Source of the DNA: SAR202 cluster bacterium bin22
GTDB taxonomy: Bacteria; Chloroflexota; Dehalococcoidia; Lucifugimonadales; UBA3495
Assembly (NCBI GenBank): GCA_002238505.1
Contig: MPMM01000024.1
Span: forward strand, 1 to 42,454
Direction of reading: 5' to 3'
Length of the DNA stretch: 42,454 bases
The position numbers were made by a program, and so were the translations under genes. Every line of letters starts with the position of its first letter. Positions within the stretch are counted from its first letter, which is position 1. Positions 1 to 8,120 of this stretch are shown in pieces. Under the pieces are notes generated by a model. The model was not told the DNA's origin. It worked only from the letters and a program-made list of their open reading frames with translations, and did no database searches.

Positions 1-44
1 GTGCTAGACGTTGCCTGGTCCTTTTCCTCCCAATATAAATTAAT

Positions 45-64
45 CCCGCCCAAATTCGGGCGGG
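45..64 (-). terminator. GC hairpin, probable intrinsic terminator
   Basis: A 7-bp perfect GC stem (CCCGCCC at 45-51, GGGCGGG at 58-64) closes a six-base loop. Read on the minus strand, the stem is followed by an AT-rich tract (ATTAATTTATATT), which is the form of an intrinsic terminator. It lies upstream of the transposase remnant and may end transcripts from a leftward gene that is now lost. The structure is seen directly; the function is inferred. Confidence 0.45.
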
Positions 65-156
65 GTTCGTGCTTGACCATTTGAGGGCGAACTTTCGCCC
101 ATACCATACTATTGATTGCATGTCAAACTTTCTTGCCCCCAGAACGAAACGCGGCC

Positions 157-975
157 ATGGAGAATGTGACATTGACCCCCAAGGAACAGACGTGACTTCA
201 GGTATCGAACAGCTTACTGGCGGAGCCCTTGACGTTGGAGCAGGCAGCCACATTGATGGGTGTCAGCGAACGGCATACCAAACGAATCCTGGCGGCTTAC
301 GGGTAGGAGGAAGCCGTCGCCGTCGCCCTGGCCCACGGTCATCGGGGTCGCAGGGCGCCCAACGCAACTTCGGAGCGTATTGCGGCTGACGCGGTCCACT
401 TGGCTTGGACCAAGAATGAAGGCGCCAACCACACTCATCTCAGCGAACTGTTGAGCGAGCGGGAGGGTATCGAAATTGGCAGGACTACCCTGCGGCGTAT
501 CCTGGTCAGGGCAGGACTGAGCAGTTCACGGAGCCGGCGGCCGCCCAAACACTGGGTACGACGCCAGCGCATGCCTATGGCGGGGATGCTGATCCAGCTG
601 GACGGTAGCCATCACCCGTGGGTGGGGGAGCAAACGCCGCCGTTCACGCTGTTGACCGCGGTGGACGACGCCACCGGCACGGTGGCAGGCGCTCTCTCTT
701 GCCAACAGGAGGACGCCCTCGGCTACTTCCTCCTGTTGGAATCCTTGATAGAGCGCTGCGGCGAACCCGTCGCCCTCTACACCGACCGGTACGGAGTATT
801 CAGACACACTCCCGGCTCCGGTCTTCCGGAAATGCCCACTCAGTTCAGCCGAGCCATGGAGGAACTGGGGATTCAGATGGTCTTCGCGCTGTCGCCCCAG
901 AGAAAGGGTCGTGTGGAGCGCGCGGCGGGGACCTTTCAGGACCGGCTGGTGACTGAACTCCGACTGGCCCGGGCC
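157..975 (+). pseudogene. ISNCY-type transposase remnant, two in-frame stops and 3' end lost
   Basis: Conceptual translation from ATG 157 gives an N-terminal helix-turn-helix (TLEQAATLMGVSERHTKRIL) followed by a DDE integrase core. The acidic triad is visible as LDGSHHPW (Asp), LYTDRYG (Asp) and GRVERAAGTF (Glu). This arrangement matches ISNCY/IS1202-type transposases, which usually run somewhat past 400 residues. Two in-frame stops (TGA 193-195, TAG 304-306) break the N-terminal part. Near 970-978 the transposase sequence ends abruptly and continues in frame into HsdM sequence. It is therefore inactive. The intact-looking core from 400 onward shares its frame with the next entry. Confidence 0.8.
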
Positions 976-1563
976 AGCAACAAGCAACTAAACTTCCTGC
1001 AGCACGTGCGGACCCTGCTCAATAACCAGGGGCGGGCGGCCATAGTGGTTCCGGATAACGTCCTGTTCGAGGACGGCGCCGGCGAGAGGGTGCGCCGTAA
1101 GCTGTTAGCGGAGTGTGACGTTCACACCCTGCTGCGTTTGCCCACTGGCATTTTCTACGCCCAAGGTGTCAAGGCAAACGTCCTCTTTTTCGACCGGAAG
1201 CCCGCCAGCGAGACTCCCTGGACCAGGGAACTCTGGATTTACGACCTGCGTACAAACCAGCACTTTACTAGAGTAGCTAGACCAATGACCCGCGCCCACC
1301 TGGATGATTTCGTCGCCTGCTACAACGCCGAGAACCGTCTGCAACGCGCGGAAACCGAATTGTTCCAGCGCTTCAGCTACGACGACCTGGTAAAGCGGGA
1401 CAAGGCCAACCTGGACATATTCTGGCTCCGCGACGAAAGCATGGAAGACTCGGCCAATCTGCCCCCACCCGATGTAATCGCCGAGGAAATCCTGGAGGAC
1501 CTGAGTTCGGCTCTGGAGCAGTTGGAGGAGATTGCCGGGGACTTAGCGAGGGAGGGCACCTAA
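400..1563 (+). CDS. Chimeric reading frame: transposase core fused to HsdM C-terminal half
   Basis: A 387-residue open frame with a TTG first codon. Residues 1 to about 191 are the DDE core of an ISNCY-type transposase (Asp68, Asp129, Glu173). Residues from about 193 onward match the C-terminal half of a type I restriction-modification methyltransferase subunit: KQLNFLQHVRTLL, then AIVVPDNVLFEDGAGERVRRKLL, then LPTGIFYAQGVKANVLFFDRK, and a closing NLDIFWLRDESMEDSANLP segment. The SAM-binding and NPPY/F catalytic motifs of HsdM lie upstream of the retained part and are missing, so methylation is not possible. No HsdS or full HsdR follows. The join looks like an illegitimate deletion that happened to keep frame. 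Expression is doubtful because the true transposase start lies behind two stops. It is best read as a fossil of a lost R-M locus. Confidence 0.7.
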   Translation: MAWTKNEGANHTHLSELLSEREGIEIGRTTLRRILVRAGLSSSRSRRPPKHWVRRQRMPMAGMLIQLDGSHHPWVGEQTPPFTLLTAVDDATGTVAGALSCQQEDALGYFLLLESLIERCGEPVALYTDRYGVFRHTPGSGLPEMPTQFSRAMEELGIQMVFALSPQRKGRVERAAGTFQDRLVTELRLARASNKQLNFLQHVRTLLNNQGRAAIVVPDNVLFEDGAGERVRRKLLAECDVHTLLRLPTGIFYAQGVKANVLFFDRKPASETPWTRELWIYDLRTNQHFTRVARPMTRAHLDDFVACYNAENRLQRAETELFQRFSYDDLVKRDKANLDIFWLRDESMEDSANLPPPDVIAEEILEDLSSALEQLEEIAGDLAREGT

Positions 1564-1865
1564 GCCTTGGTTTATCGTACGTTACCCTGAGAGGTTGATA
1601 AGTATTCCAATCTAGCGGCTAATTGCACCCCTATTCTATCTTCAATACTCCTCCCAAGTTCCAGACTCTCCCACTTTTTCAACAAGCCTTACCTCGAAAC
1701 GGAATAGTCGATAATAGCCGGAAAGGGACAACAGTTTAGCGGGCGAGTTTTCACTACTGGTGCGACGCGGGTGACTTGTTTGGAGATTTCTTAACCACCG
1801 ACGGAATATGCTTGTAGCTCATGGAATCGGTGTCTCCGGCCAACGGTTGACGAGAGTATTTGCCA
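1564..1865. other. Intergenic, no gene seen
   Basis: About 300 bases between the HsdM-like fragment and the converging patatin gene. It is AT-richer than the flanks, has no convincing reading frame on either strand, and I see no strong hairpin. Confidence 0.5.
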
Positions 1866-2987
1866 TCACGCCGCTCGTTGAGGCCGACCGCTAAAGATAA
1901 AGCGCTCGAAGGGCAACCTGTCTGGGGGCGGATCTTCTGTTCGGTAATACGACCTAATCGAAAGGTCGCACATTACGTAGCCCCAATTAATCAGCTTAGA
2001 TTTCTCAGCAATGTTGAAGGCATTCAACCGGGTCCTGATGGAGCCAAAATGATCCCTCCATTCCGGCCTTACCACGAAGGGGCTCGGAATGGGGTAGTTT
2101 TGGATGTTGGTGTTCCCGTACCACAGTGCTCCCTTTTTCAAGCCGTTTTCAAAGTCCTCTACGAGTTGATGTCGCCTTATCGCCCTGGTCTGCTCCACCG
2201 CGGCTGCCATTGGACGCATAACCCGGTGATTGAACTGCCTGGCGAATCCTCTGCTCTTAGTTGGGCTCAAAGGGGAACTTCCGTCAGACACGAGCATTGT
2301 GGTGCAGTCCCGTATGGCATGCACTCCGAGATTATCGTAAGCTCCACCATCGGTTAATGACATCCGTCCCTTCAAATCATCTCTATGGAACAAATCGGCA
2401 TATCGGGTCTTCATAAATGCGTTAGGGTCCAAATCTAGCCTAACGGCTGGGAAAAATGGCGGGCAGGCGGACGAAGCCGCGATGGCTTTAGCGAGTGTGA
2501 GGTCGGGAATCTCAATGTCGCCAAGGCGCCAAGTGTGAAGACCAGCCTTCGACAGGGTGCAATTACGCCCCGTTTCAAGGTGGGCCGTGTTGAAAATGAA
2601 CTGGGGTTCGTCGGGCAGGTCACGCAATACGGCATCGCCGACGAGATGCCTGCGGTAGCTTTGCTCCAGTTTCCTGGTGCCACTGACCAACCCCATTATG
2701 AAAGCCGCCCGGTCAATATTAATACTGCAGAATTGCCAGGCCGGCTCGACGATTTCTTGATGGAAATTGACCGCGACTCCTTTTTGAAAGTTCAGCTTGT
2801 GCCACTGAACAGCCAGCAGTCCGGCCAAAATGGATCCCCCAGAGACGGATGAAAAAATCCCGATCTCGGGAAGCATGGCTAGTTCATTGAGGCGCCAGAC
2901 TGCACCTAGGTGGAACAACGTCGCTCGGAAGCAGCCCCCGGAAAGGGCAAGTCCTGCTGCACCGGATTCATTCATTTGTCTAGTCAA
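1866..2987 (-). CDS. Patatin-like phospholipase (candidate effector)
   Basis: A 373-residue protein of the patatin/cPLA2-like lipase fold. An oxyanion-hole motif is seen at residues 16-21 (SGGCFR). The nucleophile elbow is SVSGGS with Ser49, a form common in bacterial members that replace the first Gly of GxSxG. The catalytic Asp is in DGG at residues 213-215. Family members hydrolyse acyl esters of membrane phospholipids. In CBASS, patatin proteins such as CapV are membrane-degrading effectors. The open frame starts at TTG 2987, but ATG 2975 (residue 5) is a likely alternative. It lies 233 bp downstream of the E2-E1-JAB gene on the same strand and is probably its functional partner. No signal peptide or transmembrane segment is evident, so it is likely cytosolic until activated. 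The catalytic dyad is complete; the effector role is inferred. Confidence 0.85.
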   Translation of the reverse strand: MTRQMNESGAAGLALSGGCFRATLFHLGAVWRLNELAMLPEIGIFSSVSGGSILAGLLAVQWHKLNFQKGVAVNFHQEIVEPAWQFCSINIDRAAFIMGLVSGTRKLEQSYRRHLVGDAVLRDLPDEPQFIFNTAHLETGRNCTLSKAGLHTWRLGDIEIPDLTLAKAIAASSACPPFFPAVRLDLDPNAFMKTRYADLFHRDDLKGRMSLTDGGAYDNLGVHAIRDCTTMLVSDGSSPLSPTKSRGFARQFNHRVMRPMAAAVEQTRAIRRHQLVEDFENGLKKGALWYGNTNIQNYPIPSPFVVRPEWRDHFGSIRTRLNAFNIAEKSKLINWGYVMCDLSIRSYYRTEDPPPDRLPFERFIFSGRPQRAA

Positions 2988-3220
2988 AGTGGGAGTCCAT
3001 AAATACTGCGAGGATTGGTTCTGGACCCGTGCTGGGGGACTCGCTATGGAATACCTGGTACCGTTACTATTCGCGGTGACGCATTTTCGTTTCTATACCG
3101 TGCAGCTACTACTGTACACACATGGTTCTTGAGTACAATTTGCGGAGCAAGCCATCGCAGATGTCTTAATGTCCCGACTTAGTCGGCTTACCGGTAGCTG
3201 GAAGCGTGTAATTGGCTGCT

Positions 3221-5437
3221 TCATAGATAAACACCGAGCTCCCTCCCTTCTCCAATGATGCACATTAGCCCCGTCTCGCCAGTCTCCTCCAAACCGGACC
3301 GTATCCAATTCAACAGCCTCTGATCATTGGCACTGGGTTTCACACTGTTCCCATCAGGATGGGAATGCCATTCGCCAATGTAGTCCAAGTTCGAGCCAGT
3401 TATATTCGCTATCCGCTCAACCTCCTCAGACAACCCTTTGGTTCCGCGGATGTAGCTTGTCTTGAGTTCTTCACTATCCGAGGGCGACGGCAACGCATCG
3501 ACTACGTACAGTATCTTACGGGTTCGGTCGCGAGATCCGATGAGGACCCCTCCTGTCTCATTGGGTAAGCGGCTTTCGCGCATTTGAGCCAATCTGTCCA
3601 ACAGCTCAGAATCATAGATTACCGTCCAATCTTCTCTGGTGATTTTGACCGGCGCTGCCGGCTCTAAATCCATCACGAGCAAATAGTTGTCATTTTCGTC
3701 CAATAACCACGTGCGGACCAGAGCTCTATCATTTTCGGCAAGCCGCTGCACGGCTCGGCTTCCCATACCACTATGCATCACGACATCGTTCTGGGAGATT
3801 TCCGCCGACAGGTCGCGGCAGGTCTGTCCTGTTCTGTTTCGACTCGGATTGTCTAGTAAGGACCCCAAGCTATTGTCTTTCACCAAGGCCCGGTAAAATT
3901 GCATTTCCAGCGAATCCAGTTGTATTTCGCGGCCGGCGTCTTCAGCTAGTACAGTCAATGCGCTGCCTGACGGGTTCAGAAACAAAGACACCCTGCGAGC
4001 TTCGCTTCGGATGTCATGCACCAAATGCCTGGATACCGGTATAGACGCAGCCATATCCAGTATCAGGTCTGAATCCCGGTACTCAGCTTCCAATTCCCCC
4101 GATTTTTCTCCGGGCATCAGAACATTCGCAACGATTGACCGGACCGGGGGCTCTTCGGGCATAATTGAGGAAAGCTCGGCTGCAAGAGCATCTGCTTTAT
4201 GCCAACCCAAATACGACGCACTCAGACTATGGCGAGCCAGATTATGGGGATGCAGCACATCCTCATCTACTATCGTGAACTTACCATACCCTGAGCGGGT
4301 GAGATTGGTTAAGACCGGAGATCCGATTGCCCCTGCTCCGATTGCCACCACCTGCGGCTCAGGAATTACTTCGCTCAGTCCGTTCGAACGCCTTGCCATT
4401 TGCCTGGTGAGGACTTCCCTAACGTTCAATACCGTGAGCCTCGTTTGAGGGTTTCCGGCATTGTTCACCGTGCCACGCCATTGAATTCCCAGACGGGCCC
4501 CTATTATCCCGACGCTCTCCTCCGCTCGGAAAGCTCTTATCTCTACGTATTCAACGGGACCTCCATATCGCCGTCTTTTGGGAAGTCGGATCACAATTAA
4601 TAGCTGGGTGGAGAGGACTCCTGCTAATTGGGGTGAACTGAGACGTCTTTCCCAGCGTTGGAAGATCTCTTGCAATTGCTGGATAACATTTACCCTGCCT
4701 GAAGAAAGGAGCCCATCCAATTCTCCTAATGTCCGCGGCGTAGAATGTATAAGTCCATGCGTCATTGGCCTGGACTGCATGACCACTACCGTGTATTGAT
4801 CTGCTACGCCAGTCTTGGGCAAACCCGTTAATTCACTGAGCAACAGAGTATATTCACCATCCAAACGATCAACACGCACGCTTTGAGCCCAGCTATACGC
4901 CAACCGCGGCAAGCTGAGGAGTGAACTTGGGACCACTAAGTCTGAATACGACCCAAGCAGCAGCGGTTCCAAGGGCTGGTCCGGTTGATGCAACGTACCG
5001 TGGGCAGTCCCTTCGAGCCACCAAACGATACGTCCCAGGAACCTTGCCCCAGTCCAATCGAATTTGACCTCGTGCCACGGTTGGTCGTAAAGGCATAGAC
5101 TTCGGTACTCTCCCGCGTTTTGCAGATTCGTATGGGGGGCGTACGGGAAATCTGGTCTTGGAGAGAAAACGCCGGGGGGGACGTGGTCATCAGACAAAAA
5201 CCGTATCGCGATTTCTTCCTTGGCCCTGATATCGTGAACTGGACGCTGTGGCACTGAAACGGTCACTTCGATTTCCAGCCATTCCACCCTACGGTCGGAC
5301 GATTGCCAGCAGCCGGACAACTGCGCACCCTTAATGTGTGCAGCACCCAGATAGTCGGCAAACTCTTTGGCTCTTGGAATAAGGAGAGCGTCGGCTTCAA
5401 CTTTTTCCAACGCTCTACCAGCATCGGATGTTCCCAT
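3221..5437 (-). CDS. Single-chain E2-E1-JAB ubiquitin-type conjugation/deconjugation protein
   Basis: A 738-residue three-domain protein. Residues about 1-180 resemble the bacterial E2-like domain of Cap2-type proteins, with candidate catalytic Cys115 in SLCLYDQPW and a following WWLEGTAHGTLH segment. Residues about 355-575 are a ThiF/E1 adenylation domain: GAGAIG at 367-372, Asp391/393, NLAR 399-402, Lys414, Asp461, and candidate E1 Cys540 in GQTCRDLS. Residues about 610-738 are a JAB/MPN peptidase with a complete JAMM set (Glu627, His691-x-His693, Ser702, Asp705). Type II CBASS normally splits these as Cap2 (E2-E1) and Cap3 (JAB). Here they are fused, so one chain could attach and remove a modifier. 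It starts at ATG 5437, 14 bp after the metallo-beta-lactamase gene, and is surely co-transcribed. No ubiquitin-like gene or CD-NTase is nearby. Domain calls are confident; the substrate is unknown. Confidence 0.92.
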   Translation of the reverse strand: MGTSDAGRALEKVEADALLIPRAKEFADYLGAAHIKGAQLSGCWQSSDRRVEWLEIEVTVSVPQRPVHDIRAKEEIAIRFLSDDHVPPGVFSPRPDFPYAPHTNLQNAGEYRSLCLYDQPWHEVKFDWTGARFLGRIVWWLEGTAHGTLHQPDQPLEPLLLGSYSDLVVPSSLLSLPRLAYSWAQSVRVDRLDGEYTLLLSELTGLPKTGVADQYTVVVMQSRPMTHGLIHSTPRTLGELDGLLSSGRVNVIQQLQEIFQRWERRLSSPQLAGVLSTQLLIVIRLPKRRRYGGPVEYVEIRAFRAEESVGIIGARLGIQWRGTVNNAGNPQTRLTVLNVREVLTRQMARRSNGLSEVIPEPQVVAIGAGAIGSPVLTNLTRSGYGKFTIVDEDVLHPHNLARHSLSASYLGWHKADALAAELSSIMPEEPPVRSIVANVLMPGEKSGELEAEYRDSDLILDMAASIPVSRHLVHDIRSEARRVSLFLNPSGSALTVLAEDAGREIQLDSLEMQFYRALVKDNSLGSLLDNPSRNRTGQTCRDLSAEISQNDVVMHSGMGSRAVQRLAENDRALVRTWLLDENDNYLLVMDLEPAAPVKITREDWTVIYDSELLDRLAQMRESRLPNETGGVLIGSRDRTRKILYVVDALPSPSDSEELKTSYIRGTKGLSEEVERIANITGSNLDYIGEWHSHPDGNSVKPSANDQRLLNWIRSGLEETGETGLMCIIGEGRELGVYL

Positions 5438-5451
5438 TAGACGACCGCCCC

Positions 5452-6582
5452 TTATCCTGCCCTTTCGCTCCTTCTTTCGGTCATGCGCCGACTCCCCTCA
5501 GGGGTTGTTGAACTGCCGGCAACCACGGTGGCACCTAGACCCAAGCCCCGCACTTCCACCTTCATGGGTTTTGGAGCCTCCTTGGTCGGGTGTTCCATAG
5601 TGACCTTGAACTGTCCCTTTTTCGCTTTGGATACCTTTCGATAATACTCGGCAGCCTGGACATGGGGCGGTTGAGTTTCGTCCCCCTCTGGGACCACGTT
5701 GCTAGGTGACACCAGGATAGCCCCTTCTCGACTGTAATGTGCGTACAGGCGGGCCACCTTCTCCGTAGGCTCGGTTATGTCTTCCCCTTTGTCAGGAGCC
5801 AAGGACTTGTAGCTGCAATGATGTGGAACCTTTATCAGATCCCATTCCAGTCGATCAGCGTTGCCTGCCTTTTCGGTTACTTTGACTATGTCTTCCAGCA
5901 CATCATAGGGTGCGTCGGCAGTCAGCCAAACCTTTACGTTCTTGGTCCCGTCCTTCAGCGTCAGGTGGAACACTGAGGACTCGGAGTTGCGATCAACTTC
6001 GTTATTGCCTTCATTTTGGTAGGAAAAAGGAGAGTGGACAAATATCTCTGCGCCGGCACTATCCATATTGAACCCAGGCATACAATTCCCGGCGGTCACG
6101 ATCAAGTGCCGCCGCTTGTCCGGGTCTATACCCGCATCCTTCAGCCACTTGTCGAGGGCCTTGGGCTCGGAAATTACCCGGATGCCCTTCCCTTCCTTCA
6201 AGCGATAGCGCGCTTCAGCCTGAACGATCCGGCCTTCTTCCGACTGCTCCCAGCGGCTCTCCAGTATGGCGGCCGCGGGGACCCACATCTCCTTCATTTG
6301 GATTCGTCCTTCGCCTTGGTATTTCTTCGCGTGCTCCAAATAAAAGAACTCGGAGGCGCCGGCGAAATGGTCCGTATCCAGGTGACTGAAGGAAACCACG
6401 TCGAAGTAATCGCGCCCAGACTCGGCCAGTCTATTTCTGAGCTCCTCCGCCAGGTCTACCCGTTTGTCTCCGTCGCCCTGATTTTTGGGCGAAGCGAAGT
6501 CAAACAACAGTTGACTTCCATCGTCTGCAGTTAGCAGACAGGTGTCGGCATTACCGACCGGGAAAAAGGTTATATCGCTCAT
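5452..6582 (-). CDS. ComEC-like metallo-beta-lactamase-fold hydrolase with C-terminal Gly tail
   Basis: A 376-residue metallo-beta-lactamase-fold protein. The metal motif is SHLDTDH (His67, Asp69, Asp71, His72), the HxDxDH form typical of ComEC-type members. LTADAPYD (Asp223) and KVPHHCS (His254-His255) complete the site. ComEC relatives cleave phosphodiesters in nucleic acids, so a nuclease or nucleotide hydrolase role is plausible but not shown. Residues from about 345 form a low-complexity, probably flexible tail ending in Arg-Ala-Gly-COOH. Ubiquitin-like modifiers and type II CBASS CD-NTases are joined to targets through such an exposed C-terminal Gly, which makes this protein a candidate substrate of the neighbouring E2-E1-JAB protein. 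First gene of the operon; ATG 6582 has a strong upstream GAGGAG. Metallo-beta-lactamase genes beside bacterial E1/E2/JAB genes have been described, from memory. Confidence 0.88.
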   Translation of the reverse strand: MSDITFFPVGNADTCLLTADDGSQLLFDFASPKNQGDGDKRVDLAEELRNRLAESGRDYFDVVSFSHLDTDHFAGASEFFYLEHAKKYQGEGRIQMKEMWVPAAAILESRWEQSEEGRIVQAEARYRLKEGKGIRVISEPKALDKWLKDAGIDPDKRRHLIVTAGNCMPGFNMDSAGAEIFVHSPFSYQNEGNNEVDRNSESSVFHLTLKDGTKNVKVWLTADAPYDVLEDIVKVTEKAGNADRLEWDLIKVPHHCSYKSLAPDKGEDITEPTEKVARLYAHYSREGAILVSPSNVVPEGDETQPPHVQAAEYYRKVSKAKKGQFKVTMEHPTKEAPKPMKVEVRGLGLGATVVAGSSTTPEGSRRMTERRSERAG

Positions 6583-6654
6583 AATTCCATCTCCTCAATT
6601 GGACGGCTCTGTCTACTAATGATTAGTGACCGGCATCGTCAAAGTCTTATATCC

Positions 6655-6683
6655 ATTATAGCAAATGTTGTAAGGACTTACAA
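6655..6683 (-). promoter_or_regulatory. Promoter of the MBL/E2-E1-JAB operon
   Basis: On the minus strand TTGTAA (6683-6678) is followed, after exactly 17 bases, by a perfect TATAAT (6660-6655), then about 70 bases of leader to the ATG at 6582. Spacing and -10 box are canonical for a housekeeping sigma factor. The -35 is embedded in the palindrome listed next. Confidence 0.7.
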
Positions 6684-6685
6684 CA
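6666..6685. promoter_or_regulatory. Palindromic operator for the Crp-family regulator
   Basis: A perfect inverted repeat with 9-base arms, TGTTGTAAG and CTTACAACA, separated by two bases. The length and symmetry suit a Crp/Fnr dimer. It lies in the divergent intergenic region and covers the -35 box and part of the spacer of the leftward operon promoter. A related half-site (TTTACAA) sits at 6704-6710 towards the regulator gene. Binding by the adjacent regulator is inferred from position. Confidence 0.65.
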
Positions 6686-6755
6686 AAAGTAGTCAGAACT
6701 ACATTTACAAAGCGACAGTGAACGCTATACTTAACGACAGCACCGGGGAGGTGAG

Positions 6756-7523
6756 ATGGCCATGCCTGTTGAGATTGCTGGATTTGCTCAAGTTCTCGCT
6801 CGCTGTGTGGATTTCGATACCGTTGAACCGCCGGAGTTGGAAGTTGTCCTTGCTGAAGCCAACGAGGTGCTCGAAATGGAGTTCGCTGAACCATCGGTGA
6901 ATTCGACACTAATCAGGTCTGGGTCTCAGTTCACGCACCTGCTGTTCGTTCAACACGGTACCGTCGTTCCATTACAGTATCCTTACTCAGAATTGGAAGC
7001 TCCATTCCTGATTGGCGACCATGAGTTCCTAATGGAGGCAGAACGATGGGTCGCCAGCTATTCGGCGATTACCGAAAGCTTCGTCGTGTGGATTCCAGTT
7101 TCAATAATGCAGCTAGTGGTCGAGCACATCCCAACTGTACGTAGCAGAATGCACCAATTGGTAATGCGTCGCCTGGCACGTTTCTATTGGACATCGTTAG
7201 CTACTAGTGGCACTGCCTCGTCCCGTGTGGCCGCGGCGCTTGTTTCTAGGCTTGCACTTTCGAGCACCGACTCCGGCCAAGAGCGCGAAATTCCCATTAG
7301 GCAGAAGGACCTGACGCGCCTAACTGCGATGTCCCGGTCCGCTGTCGCAGACGGGTTGACTGCATTGGCGAATGAACGGGTAATTCGCTTAGGCACTTCC
7401 GGTACATCAAGATTTGCAGGCATTGTGATGATTCCAGATGTAGACCTTTTGAAAGACCATGCGTTTGAGGTGGTTAAAGGCAAGGAAATCCGCTCTTTGC
7501 TTTCTCAGTCTGATGAGGAATGA
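6756..7523 (+). CDS. Crp/Fnr-family transcriptional regulator
   Basis: A 255-residue protein with an N-terminal cyclic-nucleotide-binding-type beta barrel (about residues 45-125: LIRSGSQFTHLLFVQHGTVV, then LIGDHEFLMEAERWVASYSA), a long dimer helix, and a C-terminal winged helix (about 180-212: IRQKDLTRLTAMSRSAVADG). The Arg-x-Ala phosphate-binding signature of cAMP-binding members is not evident, so the ligand is probably something else. ATG 6756 follows GGGGAGG closely; ATG 6762 is equally possible and has more usual spacing. It is transcribed divergently from the MBL/E2-E1-JAB/patatin set across a 173-bp gap holding a perfect palindrome, so it probably controls that set and itself. A nucleotide- or redox-responsive regulator for the module is a plausible inference. 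Confidence 0.85.
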   Translation: MAMPVEIAGFAQVLARCVDFDTVEPPELEVVLAEANEVLEMEFAEPSVNSTLIRSGSQFTHLLFVQHGTVVPLQYPYSELEAPFLIGDHEFLMEAERWVASYSAITESFVVWIPVSIMQLVVEHIPTVRSRMHQLVMRRLARFYWTSLATSGTASSRVAAALVSRLALSSTDSGQEREIPIRQKDLTRLTAMSRSAVADGLTALANERVIRLGTSGTSRFAGIVMIPDVDLLKDHAFEVVKGKEIRSLLSQSDEE

Positions 7524-7847
7524 AAATTTTGCATCTGACTGTGTTGGTAGCCTACCCGGACAAAGTTAGCCCAAGCACATAATGGTTGCCGCGTCCAGAA
7601 ACACAGCCCCTTCAGCTGATTGGGGAAGAACTCTCTTCCTCTTTACATGCAGACTCATTGAGTTGCTTGCAGGCACATCTTGCCACCACCTTCTGCAAGA
7701 ATACCCTGTCCTGCCCGTAATATGCGACCATCGCATTGACACTGGATTTAGCGGGCCCTGCTTTCGGCCACGGTGTCGGCACCATGACGAAGCTATATTT
7801 GCCGCCCGCGGGCCGCACTTTTGGAAGAGCATGCTGGTTAACCCCAT
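7524..7847. other. Intergenic, no gene supported
   Basis: Short open frames exist on both strands, but none shows a recognisable motif, a good ribosome-binding site or plausible codon use. The right edge grades into the repeat shared with 36.5-36.8 kb. Confidence 0.45.
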
Positions 7848-8120
7848 GCCGGCTGGAAACAGCCCTGTTTTCAGCCATGTCTGGAAATTCTAACCCTTTG
7901 TAGCTGAGCGGGTGGCTGGAAAACCCGGTTGATTAAACCCCGGCAGGAAACTATACTTCAGGTATTCCAGCCAGGGAGTGGTTGAACAGGATGACGCTGT
8001 ACGGTTATGCTCGGGTGTCAGTGAGGGAGCCCGAGGACAAGAACCTTGATCTGCAGGTGGAACGGCTGGTCCGCGCCGGCTGCGCCATGGGCAACATTCG
8101 AGCTGAGGAGGCCAGCGGAG
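7848..8120 (+). repeat. Recombinase upstream region repeated in inverted orientation near 36.5-36.8 kb
   Basis: The stretch from about 7848 through the start of the recombinase gene is visibly homologous, with scattered differences, to the reverse complement of about 36510-36785. Shared blocks include GGTGGCTGGAAAACCC, CTATACTTCAGGTATT and GAACC(T/G)CGATCT-like coding bases. Inside it, TGGCTGGAA (7913-7921) and TTCCAGCCA (7965-7973) form a 9-base inverted repeat just ahead of the gene, a plausible recombinase binding or regulatory site. Confidence 0.65.

Noticed and set aside
157-400. Recoded stop codons (for example selenocysteine) in the transposase
   Set aside because: Two different stops (TGA and TAG) interrupt a gene whose 3' end is also lost; ordinary decay explains this.
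1866-7523. Standard type II CBASS operon
   Set aside because: No CD-NTase motif (GSxxxGT with DxD) is encoded between 1 and 8 kb; the only nucleotidyltransferase lies 33 kb away.
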